A stretch of DNA of 64,000 nt from Bacteroides sp. CAG:1060_57_27. GTDB lineage: Bacteria > Bacteroidota > Bacteroidia > Bacteroidales > UBA932. The DNA lies in assembly GCA_001915575.1 (NCBI GenBank), contig MNQT01000013.1:61507-125506 (forward strand). Reading direction: 5' to 3'. The position numbers were made by a program, and so were the translations under genes. Under the pieces are notes generated by a model. The model had not been told where the DNA came from. It worked only from the letters and a program-made list of their open reading frames with translations, and ran no database searches. This document shows, piece by piece, positions 10,387 through 18,228 of the stretch; within the stretch, counting starts at the first letter, position 1; each line of letters opens with the position of its first letter.

Positions 10387-10415
10387 AGCAGTTGCAGAAA
10401 TGCGGCTGCTTTTTT
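10387..10415 (+). terminator. Rho-independent terminator after tRNA-Arg
   Basis: A 10-bp stem AGCAGTTGCA / TGCGGCTGCT (two G-U pairs) closes a GAAA tetraloop and is followed by a T run. Outer arms AATAACT (10372-10378) and AGTTATT (10416-10422) could extend it. Confidence 0.88.
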
Positions 10416-10700
10416 AGTTATTTCGTGGAGCTGCAAACCAAAATGTGGCGGGGGTGGACATTTTGAGTGATAAAATCTATGCAAAGTATTGATTTTTAAT
10501 CTTTTTGCGGAGATTAGTACTGATACGGCAAAAAAGTATAATTGACAAAAGCATGAAACAGGGCGTGCCGCACTGGGAATGGGCAGGGATCATGCTGCCC
10601 GAACAAAGAGGACGGGTGCCGCGCTGCAAGGAACGGGAGGTATCACGCTGCCCGGAACGAGGCTCCGTATCAGTCACATCCCGTTAGGCAGCTCCGCAAG

Positions 10701-10910
10701 CGCTGTTGCCAGGTTACTGTATTGCCATGTCTACCGTGCTGCTCCTGAATCTGCTTTTTTGCCAAGTCTGTCATTGCTATGTCTGTTGGATTACCAAATC
10801 TGCTTTTTACTAAGTCTGTAGTATGGTTTGGCCTACCGCATTGCTAAATCTGCTGTATTCCAGGTCTGCCGTACTGCTAGACCTGCCGTATTGCCAGGTC
10901 TGCCGGAAGC
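10701..10910. repeat. Degenerate tandem repeat, period about 17 bp
   Basis: About eleven diverged units follow one another with consensus near RTCTGCYGTATTGCYAR; the last three (GTCTGCCGTACTGCTAG, ACCTGCCGTATTGCCAG, then GTCTGCC) are closest to it. Unit length varies from 15 to 20 bp. There are no unique spacers as in a CRISPR array, and no protein is evident. Confidence 0.65.
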
Positions 10911-11182
10911 GTGAAGTTCCCGGTTTTCTGTCGGTATAGTTACGATATAAAAAACCCGGGAACCAGGTGCTTTTTGAAATGTCTGACTGTTAATCGTTTG
11001 CAATTAGCACAGGTTCGTAAGTCGGTGTTTTTGAGGCGGCCAAAGAACAGACGTCTCCGAAAAATGTGCCTCCGAGTAGCCTGCATGGCCGTTTCTGCAA
11101 AGCCCGTTGTTCCCAGGTTTTTACATCTGCATCTGCCGCATTGCCTGCCTCTGTCCCCGGCCGTATCTTTCGCACGGATTGC

Positions 11183-11335
11183 TTCCAGCAAAACACCCGC
11201 CACACCGGCACGGCTTTCAATTGCCTGTGAGACAGGTAAGTGAGGCGGGTGCATCCGAATTGGCGGTACCCTCCACGAAGGCCTGCCATACGCACGGCTC
11301 TGCGGGGGTCGGCCGTGGCGGGTGTTTTGCTGGAA
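11183..11335. repeat. 21-bp perfect inverted repeat
   Basis: The left arm 11183-11203 (TTCCAGCAAAACACCCGCCA plus C) is the exact reverse complement of 11315-11335, with 111 bp between them. No gene lies inside. Function unknown. Confidence 0.8.
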
Positions 11336-11425
11336 CCTCTCCGGGAATCTCTCCTGGTATCACTCTTGGTATCTCTCCGTTTTCTCGATGCCGGCAGTTT
11401 GGGACGCCGGAGAATCAGAAAATCC

Positions 11426-11437
11426 GGGGGGGGGGGG
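11426..11437. repeat. Homopolymer of 12 G
   Basis: Twelve consecutive G on the plus strand, about 90 nt beyond the stop of the YitT-family gene, which is on the minus strand. Tracts of this length are prone to slippage and to sequencing error. Confidence 0.85.
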
Positions 11438-11529
11438 ACTTTATGGTACTCGGCACTTCCGGAGGAAAAGGCGTCTTCACGGCCCCGGGCGTCCACACGG
11501 ACTCAGATGCAGCCGGGAGCTTAATGGGC

Positions 11530-12627
11530 CTACCGCTCGAGGGTCTTCCCGGAACCTGTGGCTTCCGAGGCAGTCGATGCTTTCGCGGACTCAGGTGCTT
11601 CCGAGGCAGCCGATGCCTTCGCTGCCTCGTGCGTCTCCGAGGACTCTGATGCAGCCGGAGCCTTGGTGAACTTTTCGGACTTCGGCGCTCCAGAAGCCTT
11701 CCGGCCCTTGCGTATCCTGTGGTGGGGGCTCCAGATGCCGTAGACTTCGCTGACATTGCCGGCGGTGATGAACGCGGGAATCTCGTTCTCGCGGATGAAG
11801 GTCATCAGGGAGGCGAACTCATCCTGGGTGAGGATGCTCTGTATCTCCTTTGTCATGTTGCCGGAATATCCGCCTTCGACATCATACAGGCTGCATCCGC
11901 GGGAGACCGTGTTCACTATATACTCGCGTATGCGCTCGTACTCGTCCGAGATTATGCATACTCTCTTGCGCTTGTTCAGGCTTATCGTGAAATAGTCTAC
12001 GATAAGGCCGTTGAGCCATGTGCCCACGATTCCCACGATAACCAGCCTGACGGGGTTGACGAAGAAGGCCGTGCAGCAGATTATCATGCCTGCTATGGTG
12101 ACGGAGGTGCCTATGTCCATGTGGTAGTAGACATTAAGTATCTTGGCGGGGATGTCGAGCCCTCCGGTAGATGCGTTCATCCTGAAGAGTATGGCCTGCG
12201 AGGCGCTGAGTATCAGCACAAAGCAGAGCAGGTCGAGCCACAGGTCGCCCATTATGGAAGTGGATCCGGGCTCCAGCAGCCGCTGGTACGGCAGCACGAG
12301 GTCCCAGAAGTCCATAAGCGGGCCGAACACCAGCGAGGCGTAGGCTGTCTTGATGCCGAACTCCTTGCCGAGCATTATATATCCGAGCAGCAGGCAAAGG
12401 GCGTTGATTATCGTCACGACAGTCGACACCTTCATGGTCACGCCTACGCCTGCGAGGAGGTTGCTCACCACAATCGCAAGACCCGAGACGCTTCCGAGCA
12501 CCAGATTTCCGGGAAGCAGGAAATAATATATGGCCGCAGCCGCTATCGACATAGCCAGGGTGATGACTATGAAATCCTTCCAGAACTTCCAGGTAAGGAC
12601 GGCCGAGAAGATGCCCTTGCTGCCCAT
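11530..12627 (-). CDS. YitT-family membrane protein with a repetitive C-terminal tail
   Basis: A 365-residue protein. About five or six membrane helices occupy roughly residues 15-210 (for example FIVITLAMSIAAAAIYYFL), with the YitT-family feature FRMNASTGGLDIPAKIL, followed by a cytosolic DUF2179 domain (about 220-300, ending near FITAGNVSEVYGIW). The last 50 or so residues are an Ala/Ser/Glu/Lys-rich tail built from a 36-bp repeat. Function is not established for the family. Its ATG overlaps the nfnB stop (TAATG), so it is translationally coupled to nfnBA. Confidence 0.9.
   Translation of the reverse strand: MGSKGIFSAVLTWKFWKDFIVITLAMSIAAAAIYYFLLPGNLVLGSVSGLAIVVSNLLAGVGVTMKVSTVVTIINALCLLLGYIMLGKEFGIKTAYASLVFGPLMDFWDLVLPYQRLLEPGSTSIMGDLWLDLLCFVLILSASQAILFRMNASTGGLDIPAKILNVYYHMDIGTSVTIAGMIICCTAFFVNPVRLVIVGIVGTWLNGLIVDYFTISLNKRKRVCIISDEYERIREYIVNTVSRGCSLYDVEGGYSGNMTKEIQSILTQDEFASLMTFIRENEIPAFITAGNVSEVYGIWSPHHRIRKGRKASGAPKSEKFTKAPAASESSETHEAAKASAASEAPESAKASTASEATGSGKTLER
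11562..11669. repeat. Three 36-bp tandem repeats in the YitT-family tail
   Basis: Units begin at 11562, 11598 and 11634, each opening with YTYCCGAGG. On the minus strand they encode a 12-residue motif of the type ASEAxExAKAS. The units are diverged but stay in frame. Confidence 0.75.
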
Positions 12628-14024
12628 TACCTGAGGGACTTGATATATCCGTCAATCGCCCTGGCCGCAGTACGGCCGGCGCCCATTGCAAGGATTACCG
12701 TGGCGGCACCCGTCACGGCATCGCCTCCGGCGAATACGCCTTTCCTCGTGGTAGCTCCGTCCGGATCGGCGACTATGCATCCCCTGCGCGTAGTCTCGAG
12801 ACCTGCGGTGGTCTTGGCTATCAGGGGGTTCGAGCTCGTTCCGAGGGCCATTATCACGGTATCGGCCTCCATTTCGAACTCCGAGCCGGGGACTGGGACC
12901 GGGCTGCGCCTTCCGCTCTCGTCAGGCTCGCCGAGTTCCATTCTTATGCACCTGAGGGCCTTGACCCAGCCCTTGTCATCACCCAATATCTCGACGGGGT
13001 TGGTCAGCATGTCGAACACTATTCCCTCCTCGGCCGCATGGTGGACTTCCTCCCTGCGCGCAGGAAGTTCAGCTTCGGTACGGCGGTAGACTATATGCAC
13101 CTCTGATCCGAGCCTGAGGGCGGTGCGCGCGGCGTCCATTGCCACGTTACCGCCGCCCACGACGCAGACCTTGCGGCCTATGTGCACGGGAGTAAGGTAG
13201 TCCTCGCGGTAAGCCTTCATTAGGTTGTTGCGCGTGAGGAACTCGTTGGCGGAGAACACTCCGCAGAGGTTCTCTCCGGGTATGCCCATGAAACGGGGAA
13301 GACCGGCCCCGGTGCCGATGAACACGGCCTCGAAGCCCATTTCGTCCAGCATCCTGTCTATCGTCAGGGTACGGCCCACCACCACATCGGTCTCTATCTT
13401 GACCCCGAGGGCGAGCACCGAATCAATTTCGCGGCGCAGCACCTTGTCCTTGGGCAGGCGGAATTCGGGGATGCCGTACTCGAGCACCCCTCCGGGCCTG
13501 TGCAGGGCCTCGAATATGGTGACATCGTAGCCCCACTTCGCGAGATCGGCGGCACAGGCAAGCCCGGCAGGGCCGGAACCTACGACGGCAACCTTATGTC
13601 CGTTGGACGGAACTCCCACGGCCTCGGACCGGGCGGCATCGGCAGTTGCGGCGGTATGGTCGGCGACGAACCTTTCGAGCTTTCCTATCGCCACCGGCTC
13701 TCCCTTGACGCCGAGCACGCAGCTACCCTCGCACTGGGTCTCCTGGGGGCATACCCTTCCGCACACGGCGGGAAGGGAAGAGTCCTCCGCTATTATCCGG
13801 GCGGCACCCTCGACATCGCCCTGAGCGAGCCTTGCGATGAAGTCAGGAATCTTCAGCCCCACCGGACAGGCCGCGACGCAGCGGGGATTCTTGCAGTGGA
13901 GGCATCGAGACGCCTCGAGCAGGGCCTCCTGCATGTCGTAGCCGTAGCATACCTCGTCGAAATTATGTGCGCGGACGGCAGGATCCTGCTCGCGTACCGG
14001 CACCCTGGGAATTCTGTTCGCCAT
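12627..14024 (-). CDS. nfnB: Nfn large subunit / GltA-type NADPH oxidoreductase
   Basis: A 465-residue flavoprotein. The N-terminal Fe-S region has CLHCKNPRCVAAC (C41, C44, C49, C53) and a second set C88, C92, C98, C102. It is followed by an FAD Rossmann motif (VVGSGPAGLACA) and an NADP-binding motif (VVGGGNVAMDAA). Alone it could be called homotetrameric glutamate synthase (GltA), but no large gltB subunit is nearby. Translational coupling to an NfnA-type protein supports NADH-dependent ferredoxin:NADP oxidoreductase, the electron-bifurcating Nfn complex. Substrate choice is inferred from context. Confidence 0.88.
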   Translation of the reverse strand: MANRIPRVPVREQDPAVRAHNFDEVCYGYDMQEALLEASRCLHCKNPRCVAACPVGLKIPDFIARLAQGDVEGAARIIAEDSSLPAVCGRVCPQETQCEGSCVLGVKGEPVAIGKLERFVADHTAATADAARSEAVGVPSNGHKVAVVGSGPAGLACAADLAKWGYDVTIFEALHRPGGVLEYGIPEFRLPKDKVLRREIDSVLALGVKIETDVVVGRTLTIDRMLDEMGFEAVFIGTGAGLPRFMGIPGENLCGVFSANEFLTRNNLMKAYREDYLTPVHIGRKVCVVGGGNVAMDAARTALRLGSEVHIVYRRTEAELPARREEVHHAAEEGIVFDMLTNPVEILGDDKGWVKALRCIRMELGEPDESGRRSPVPVPGSEFEMEADTVIMALGTSSNPLIAKTTAGLETTRRGCIVADPDGATTRKGVFAGGDAVTGAATVILAMGAGRTAARAIDGYIKSLR

Positions 14025-14887
14025 TATGCGTCCCTCCCTATCTTACATTTGTGATGTTCATTCTCTGCGGCCTCTTCGCTGCGGTACTGGCCCTGACGGC
14101 GCATTGCCTCGTCGAAGTCCACCTCGTACCCGTCGAACTCGGGGCCGTCAACGCAGGCGAACTTCATCTTGCCGCCTACCGTGACCCTGCACGCGCCGCA
14201 CATGCCCGTCCCGTCGACCATAAGGGTGTTCAGGCTGACTACTATGGGAAGCGACAGCCTGCGCGCGGTAAGCGTGGCGAACTTCATCATGACCATAGGC
14301 CCGATCGCCACCGCGCGGGTGTAGTCGTGCCCCTCGGAGACGAGCTTCTCGAGCAGGCCTGTAACCATGCCGTGGAAGCCCTCCGAACCGTCGTCAGTGC
14401 AGACGAAGAGATTGTCGCACACCTCGCGCATGTCGTCCCTGTATATCAGCAGGTCTGAAGTCTTCGCGCCTATTATCACATCCACGGGTATTCCGCGGGA
14501 ATGCAGCCACTTGGCCTGCGGGTATACGGGAGCCGTACCCACTCCGCCGGCGATGAATATGTAGCGCTGGGAGCGAAGTTCCTCCTCAGGCATGGACACG
14601 AAATCCGAAGCGTTGCCAAGGGGACCCACCACATCCGCGAAGCAGTCTCCCGCCTCGCAGGCTATTATATCCGAAGTCGACGCCCCTATCCTTTGGGTGA
14701 CTATCGTGACACTGCCCTCCTCCGGGTCGAAGTCGCTGATAGTCAGCGGAACCCTCTCCCCTTTCTCGTCGGCGAGCACCATAAGGAACTGTCCCGGGCG
14801 CGCAGAGGAGGCAATCAGCGGAGCATGCACCTTCATCCTGCAGATAGAAGGGGTCAGCATCTCTTTCGTCAGAATTCTGTATTCCAT
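14024..14887 (-). CDS. nfnA: Nfn small subunit, FAD/[2Fe-2S] ferredoxin-NADP reductase-like
   Basis: A 287-residue protein of the dihydroorotate-dehydrogenase electron-transfer-subunit/SudB type: FAD-binding barrel (RPGQFLMVLADEKGERVPL), NAD domain (IFIAGGVGTAPVYP), and a C-terminal [2Fe-2S] site with C230, C233 and C245 in GMCGACR...FACVDGPEFDG. In characterised NfnA an Asp supplies an unusual fourth ligand; candidate Asp residues are present here. A Shine-Dalgarno-like GGAAAGGA and a TAAATTTG -7 box precede the ATG. Its stop overlaps the nfnB ATG (TAATG). Confidence 0.9.
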   Translation of the reverse strand: MEYRILTKEMLTPSICRMKVHAPLIASSARPGQFLMVLADEKGERVPLTISDFDPEEGSVTIVTQRIGASTSDIIACEAGDCFADVVGPLGNASDFVSMPEEELRSQRYIFIAGGVGTAPVYPQAKWLHSRGIPVDVIIGAKTSDLLIYRDDMREVCDNLFVCTDDGSEGFHGMVTGLLEKLVSEGHDYTRAVAIGPMVMMKFATLTARRLSLPIVVSLNTLMVDGTGMCGACRVTVGGKMKFACVDGPEFDGYEVDFDEAMRRQGQYRSEEAAENEHHKCKIGRDA

Positions 14888-14909
14888 ATCAAGTCCTTTC
14901 CAAATCTTT

Positions 14910-14917
14910 CAAATTTA
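14910..14917 (-). promoter_or_regulatory. -7 box of the nfnA-nfnB-yitT operon
   Basis: TAAATTTG on the minus strand fits TAnnTTTG and lies 22 nt before the nfnA ATG. The Shine-Dalgarno-like GGAAAGGA between box and start is unusual in this window. Confidence 0.6.
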
Positions 14918-14936
14918 ATCATATTAGGGCATAATT

Positions 14937-14970
14937 CAAAAGGGGACAGCCTGAAAAACGACTGCCCCCT
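14937..14970 (-). terminator. Terminator after the Rnf/outer-membrane-protein operon
   Basis: On the minus strand AGGGGGCAG (14970-14962) pairs with CTGTCCCCT (14949-14941) with one mismatch and is followed by TTTT. It lies between the outer-membrane-protein stop and the nfnA promoter. Confidence 0.7.
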
Positions 14971-14992
14971 AAAGCGCTGCAATATCCGACGC

Positions 14993-15451
14993 CTAGAACC
15001 TGTAGCGGATGCCGAGGCACAGGCCCTCCCAGCCGAACGCTGTTCTCGTAATGAAGAAAGCGGGCCTCCAGTCGAGAGAGATGTTTATCGGAGCGACGGG
15101 AATCGCATATTCGCACCCTATCTGCCCCACTATGGCCAGGCCGAAGCTGCTCACGGCAGTATTGTCGGAATTACGCACATTTCTTACTCCGAGCTGGGCG
15201 CCGGGACCGGCATAGAAGCTGAAGTCACCGGCATCGGCGAAATTAAAGTTGTACACTCCAGTCAGATAGAATCCGTTGGCCAGACCTCCGTTGAATCCGA
15301 GGTCGGCCTCAAGGAAGTTGGAGCCACCGAGATAATGCTGGTAGGAGACCTCGCCTCCCCAGCCGAAACGGCCACCTATAGCCTTGCTCTGGGCAGAAGC
15401 GGCGGCGGCGAAAGCGAATATCGAAAGAACGATTACGATCAGTCTTTTCAT
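14993..15451 (-). CDS. Small outer-membrane beta-barrel protein
   Basis: A 152-residue protein with a clear Sec signal peptide (MKRLIVIVLSIFAFAAAASAQ, cleavage after Ala 20) and alternating hydrophobic/polar strands ending in aromatic FRYRF-type residues (CLGIRYRF), typical of an 8-stranded outer-membrane barrel. I cannot name a specific family. It starts 19 nt after rnfA and may be read through from that operon, but a role with Rnf is not implied. Confidence 0.8.
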   Translation of the reverse strand: MKRLIVIVLSIFAFAAAASAQSKAIGGRFGWGGEVSYQHYLGGSNFLEADLGFNGGLANGFYLTGVYNFNFADAGDFSFYAGPGAQLGVRNVRNSDNTAVSSFGLAIVGQIGCEYAIPVAPINISLDWRPAFFITRTAFGWEGLCLGIRYRF

Positions 15452-15470
15452 GACAATTGAAGATAAGAGA

Positions 15471-16070
15471 TTAAACGATTCCTGAGAAGCCGAGGAAGGC
15501 CATGGCCATTATGCCCGCAGTGATGAGGGCTATGGGCAGACCCTGGAACGGCTTCGGTATGCTGTTGAGCGCGAGATGCTCGCGCAGTCCAGCGAAGAGA
15601 CACATGGCCAGACCGTAGCCTATAGAGGTCGCGGCGGCATAGACGGTAGCCTCGCCGAGATTCAGCATCCCGGGAGCGTCACCGAAGTTGAACTCCTTGG
15701 TGACCACGGTAATCGCGACGCCGAGCACGGCGCAGTTGGTAGTAATCAGGGGGAGGAAGATTCCCAGGGCCTGATACAGCGACGGGCTGATCTTCTTCAG
15801 CACGATCTCCACCATTTGCACGAGGGCGGCGATTACCAGTATGAAAAGTATGGTCTGCAGGAAGGTCAGACCGAACGGAACCAGCAGATACTGGTTCAGG
15901 AGGTAGGTCACGACGGTGGAGAGGGTGATGACGAAGCATACCGCACCCGACATGCCCACGGCCGTCGAAAGCTTGTTGGAAACACCCAGGAACGGACAGA
16001 TACCGAGGAACTGGGAGAGCAGGATATTGTTGACGAATATCGCCGAAATGATTATAAGAAAGAATTCCAT
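15471..16070 (-). CDS. rnfA: Rnf complex subunit A
   Basis: Integral membrane subunit of the ion-translocating ferredoxin:NAD oxidoreductase. It has 199 residues and six predicted helices; the N-terminus MEFFLIIISAIFVNNILLSQ and FLGICPFLGVS are family signatures. Homologous to RnfE with inverted topology in the family. Last of the rnfBCDGEA genes, 8 nt after rnfE. Confidence 0.97.
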   Translation of the reverse strand: MEFFLIIISAIFVNNILLSQFLGICPFLGVSNKLSTAVGMSGAVCFVITLSTVVTYLLNQYLLVPFGLTFLQTILFILVIAALVQMVEIVLKKISPSLYQALGIFLPLITTNCAVLGVAITVVTKEFNFGDAPGMLNLGEATVYAAATSIGYGLAMCLFAGLREHLALNSIPKPFQGLPIALITAGIMAMAFLGFSGIV

Positions 16071-16078
16071 GACGCCTC

Positions 16079-16663
16079 CTACTTCTTAGCCAGATACTTG
16101 TTGAACAGAACCATAAGATAGCCCAGGACGATGAATGCGCCGGGAGCCATCACGAAAGCCAGGACTCCGTCGCCGGGGATGAACTTCAACCCGAACACCG
16201 AACCGCTTCCGAGAACCTCGCGGATGATGCCTATCACGGTGAGGGACAGGGTGAATCCTATGCCTATGCCTATGCCGTCGAGTGCGGAGTCGAGCACGGA
16301 GTTCTTGTTGGCGAAGGCCTCGGCCCTTCCGAGCACGATGCAGTTCACCACGATGAGGGGGATGAACAGGCCGAGCGTCTCGTAGATGTCGGGCACGAAG
16401 GCCTGCATCATGAGCTGGAGCACCGTCACGAAAGTCGCGATGACGACTATGTATACGGGAATCCTGACCTTGTCGGGCACCGCAGGAGCCACCAGTGAAA
16501 TCACTATATTGCTGAGGATGAGCACGAACATGGTGGCGAGACCCATTTCGAGTCCGTTAAGGGCGGAAGTCGTGGTCGCCAGCGTGGGGCACATTCCGAG
16601 CACGAGCGAGAAAGTCGGGTTGTCCTTGACGAACCCCTTGGTAATCAGAGAAAGCTTACTCAT
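16079..16663 (-). CDS. rnfE: Rnf complex subunit E
   Basis: A 194-residue, six-helix membrane subunit paralogous to RnfA. Signatures include FVKDNPTFSLVLGMCPTLA, IPLIVVNCIVLGRAEAFA and GSGSVFGLKF. The start overlaps the end of rnfG by 8 nt, indicating coupled translation within the cluster. Confidence 0.97.
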   Translation of the reverse strand: MSKLSLITKGFVKDNPTFSLVLGMCPTLATTTSALNGLEMGLATMFVLILSNIVISLVAPAVPDKVRIPVYIVVIATFVTVLQLMMQAFVPDIYETLGLFIPLIVVNCIVLGRAEAFANKNSVLDSALDGIGIGIGFTLSLTVIGIIREVLGSGSVFGLKFIPGDGVLAFVMAPGAFIVLGYLMVLFNKYLAKK

Positions 16664-17228
16664 TTGACTGTCCTCCTACATTCTCAGTTATTGCATGATA
16701 CACGTCCAGGGCGTTGGAAACCGCAAGGGCATAGGCCCTCGACGTGATAGTCGAAGCGGTTATCGCATCGACATCTCCTCCGTCCTTGGTCACCAGAAGC
16801 GTCTTCTGCGCAGGGTCCCAGCCCTTGAACTGGTCGATGAACGCGGCATCGGTCTGGCACTTCGCTCCGAGGCCGGGAGTCTCGGAATGGGAGAGCACGA
16901 CCGTATTGTACACTATTCCGTCGGTGTCTATGCCGACCATGACGCTGAGAGGGCCGCTGAAACCGTTCGTGACGGAAATCACCGCATATCCGGCCCCTTC
17001 GACCGCATAGTAGGTATAGTCCGTACCTGCCAGCGTAATCGCCGACTCGACGGGCGTGGAGCTGAACTCGGGAAGCACCTTGGCTATCGAGGCGCTCGTC
17101 TTCTGCTGCTGGGCCACCGCTATGGGCTCCTCCGTCAGCACGTAAGTCCCTCCGAGGACAGCCGAGCAGAAGAAGCACACCAGACCGAGGCAGAGAACCA
17201 TATTCTTCAAACTGGATTTTGCCGCCAT
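16656..17228 (-). CDS. rnfG: Rnf complex subunit G (covalent FMN protein)
   Basis: A 190-residue protein with one N-terminal membrane helix (about 10-30) and an FMN-binding domain. The FMN-attachment motif is read at residues 158-162 (ASTIT), the equivalent of S(T)GAT-x-T. The stretch HSETPGLGAKC is conserved in RnfG/NqrC. It passes electrons between the RnfD and RnfB sides of the complex. Confidence 0.96.
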   Translation of the reverse strand: MAAKSSLKNMVLCLGLVCFFCSAVLGGTYVLTEEPIAVAQQQKTSASIAKVLPEFSSTPVESAITLAGTDYTYYAVEGAGYAVISVTNGFSGPLSVMVGIDTDGIVYNTVVLSHSETPGLGAKCQTDAAFIDQFKGWDPAQKTLLVTKDGGDVDAITASTITSRAYALAVSNALDVYHAITENVGGQSNE

Positions 17229-17230
17229 GA

Positions 17231-18220
17231 CTAAGCCCTCCCGTATTTTTTACTGTGGAACCACTTGTTGAGCAGAGGCACGACGCAGTTCATGATGAGA
17301 ATCGCGAACGACATTCCTTCGGGATAAGAGCCGAAGTAGCGTATCATCATGACTATCACACCTATGCCTATACCGTATATTATACCTCCGACCGTGCTCA
17401 TCGGCGAAGTCACATAGTCCGTCGCCATGAAGCAGGCGCCGAGCACCATACCGCCCGTGAAGATGTTGAACAGGGGGCCGGTGTAGAGGTCGGGATTGAC
17501 GAGGCTGAATATGCCGGAAACAACTATGACCGTCGCGAAGATGCTGAGGGGAATCCATATCTTCACCACCTTGCGCACGAGCAGGTAGGCGAATCCCACG
17601 AGCAGCGCCATGCTGGAGATCTCTCCGGCAGAGGCGCCGACGTCCATAAGCATCTGCTTGAGCGTGAGGCCGCTCTCGGCAAAGAACTCGGTCACGGTGG
17701 AACCGGATATCAGGGCCTCCTTGAGGGCGGTGAGGGGCGTGGCGCCGCTGACCGCGTCAACCGCAGGCACGAGACCGCCGGTAAGGCTCCAGTCGGTCAT
17801 GTACACGGGGAACGATATCAGCAGGAAGATTCGTCCTGCAATGGCAGGGTTGAACACATTCTGCCCGAGACCGCCGAAAGTCATCTTTATGACACCTATC
17901 GAGAACACGCCTCCGATGACGGTCACCCACCAGGGAATGCTCGCAGGCAGGTTCATGGCAAGCAGCACGCCCGTCACGGCAGCCGACAGGTCGGACACGG
18001 TGGAAGGCTTCTTCAGCATGAAGCGGGTCACGGCCCATTCCGTCAGCACGCAGGACGCCACGCTCACGGCAAGCACCATAAGTTCCCTCCACCCGTAGAA
18101 TACGATAGAAACTATTACGGCAGGCGCAAGCGCGATCAGCACGTCCCTCATTATCGACTGGGTGGACGTCTTGACATGCAGGTGCGGTGCCGGTGAAACA
18201 AGATACTTATCCATAGACAT
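17231..18220 (-). CDS. rnfD: Rnf complex subunit D (covalent FMN membrane protein)
   Basis: A 329-residue polytopic protein of the NqrB/RnfD family. The conserved SGAT-PLT motif at 158-164 gives the FMN-linked threonine T161; GGLGQNVFNPAIAGR is a further signature. The N-terminus SPAPHLHVKTSTQSIMRDV is typical. Eight bases separate it from the rnfC stop. Confidence 0.97.
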   Translation of the reverse strand: MSMDKYLVSPAPHLHVKTSTQSIMRDVLIALAPAVIVSIVFYGWRELMVLAVSVASCVLTEWAVTRFMLKKPSTVSDLSAAVTGVLLAMNLPASIPWWVTVIGGVFSIGVIKMTFGGLGQNVFNPAIAGRIFLLISFPVYMTDWSLTGGLVPAVDAVSGATPLTALKEALISGSTVTEFFAESGLTLKQMLMDVGASAGEISSMALLVGFAYLLVRKVVKIWIPLSIFATVIVVSGIFSLVNPDLYTGPLFNIFTGGMVLGACFMATDYVTSPMSTVGGIIYGIGIGVIVMMIRYFGSYPEGMSFAILIMNCVVPLLNKWFHSKKYGRA

Positions 18221-18228
18221 TTCTCAAT

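Larger units (their letters stand above)
10423..11529. other. 1.1-kb stretch without a recognisable gene
   Basis: No open frame here looks like a protein: the candidates on both strands are of low-complexity composition and resemble nothing I know. The region holds a degenerate tandem repeat (10701-10910), a 21-bp inverted repeat (11183-11203 and 11315-11335) and a G12 tract (11426-11437). It separates tRNA-Arg from the 3' end of the YitT-family gene. It may be decayed mobile or repeat DNA. Confidence 0.6.

Noticed and set aside
10701-10910. CRISPR array
   Set aside because: Units are contiguous and degenerate, with no spacers, and no cas genes are in the window.
10911-11243. Possible 110-residue protein on the plus strand
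   Set aside because: No promoter, no known fold, and composition unlike the neighbours; it also spans one arm of the inverted repeat.
11426-11437. G12 tract as a phase-variation switch for the YitT-family gene
   Set aside because: It lies about 90 nt beyond the stop codon, so a change in length would not alter the present protein.
12627-14024. Glutamate synthase small subunit (gltD)
   Set aside because: No large subunit is present, and the coupled partner is an NfnA-type flavoprotein, so Nfn is the better reading.
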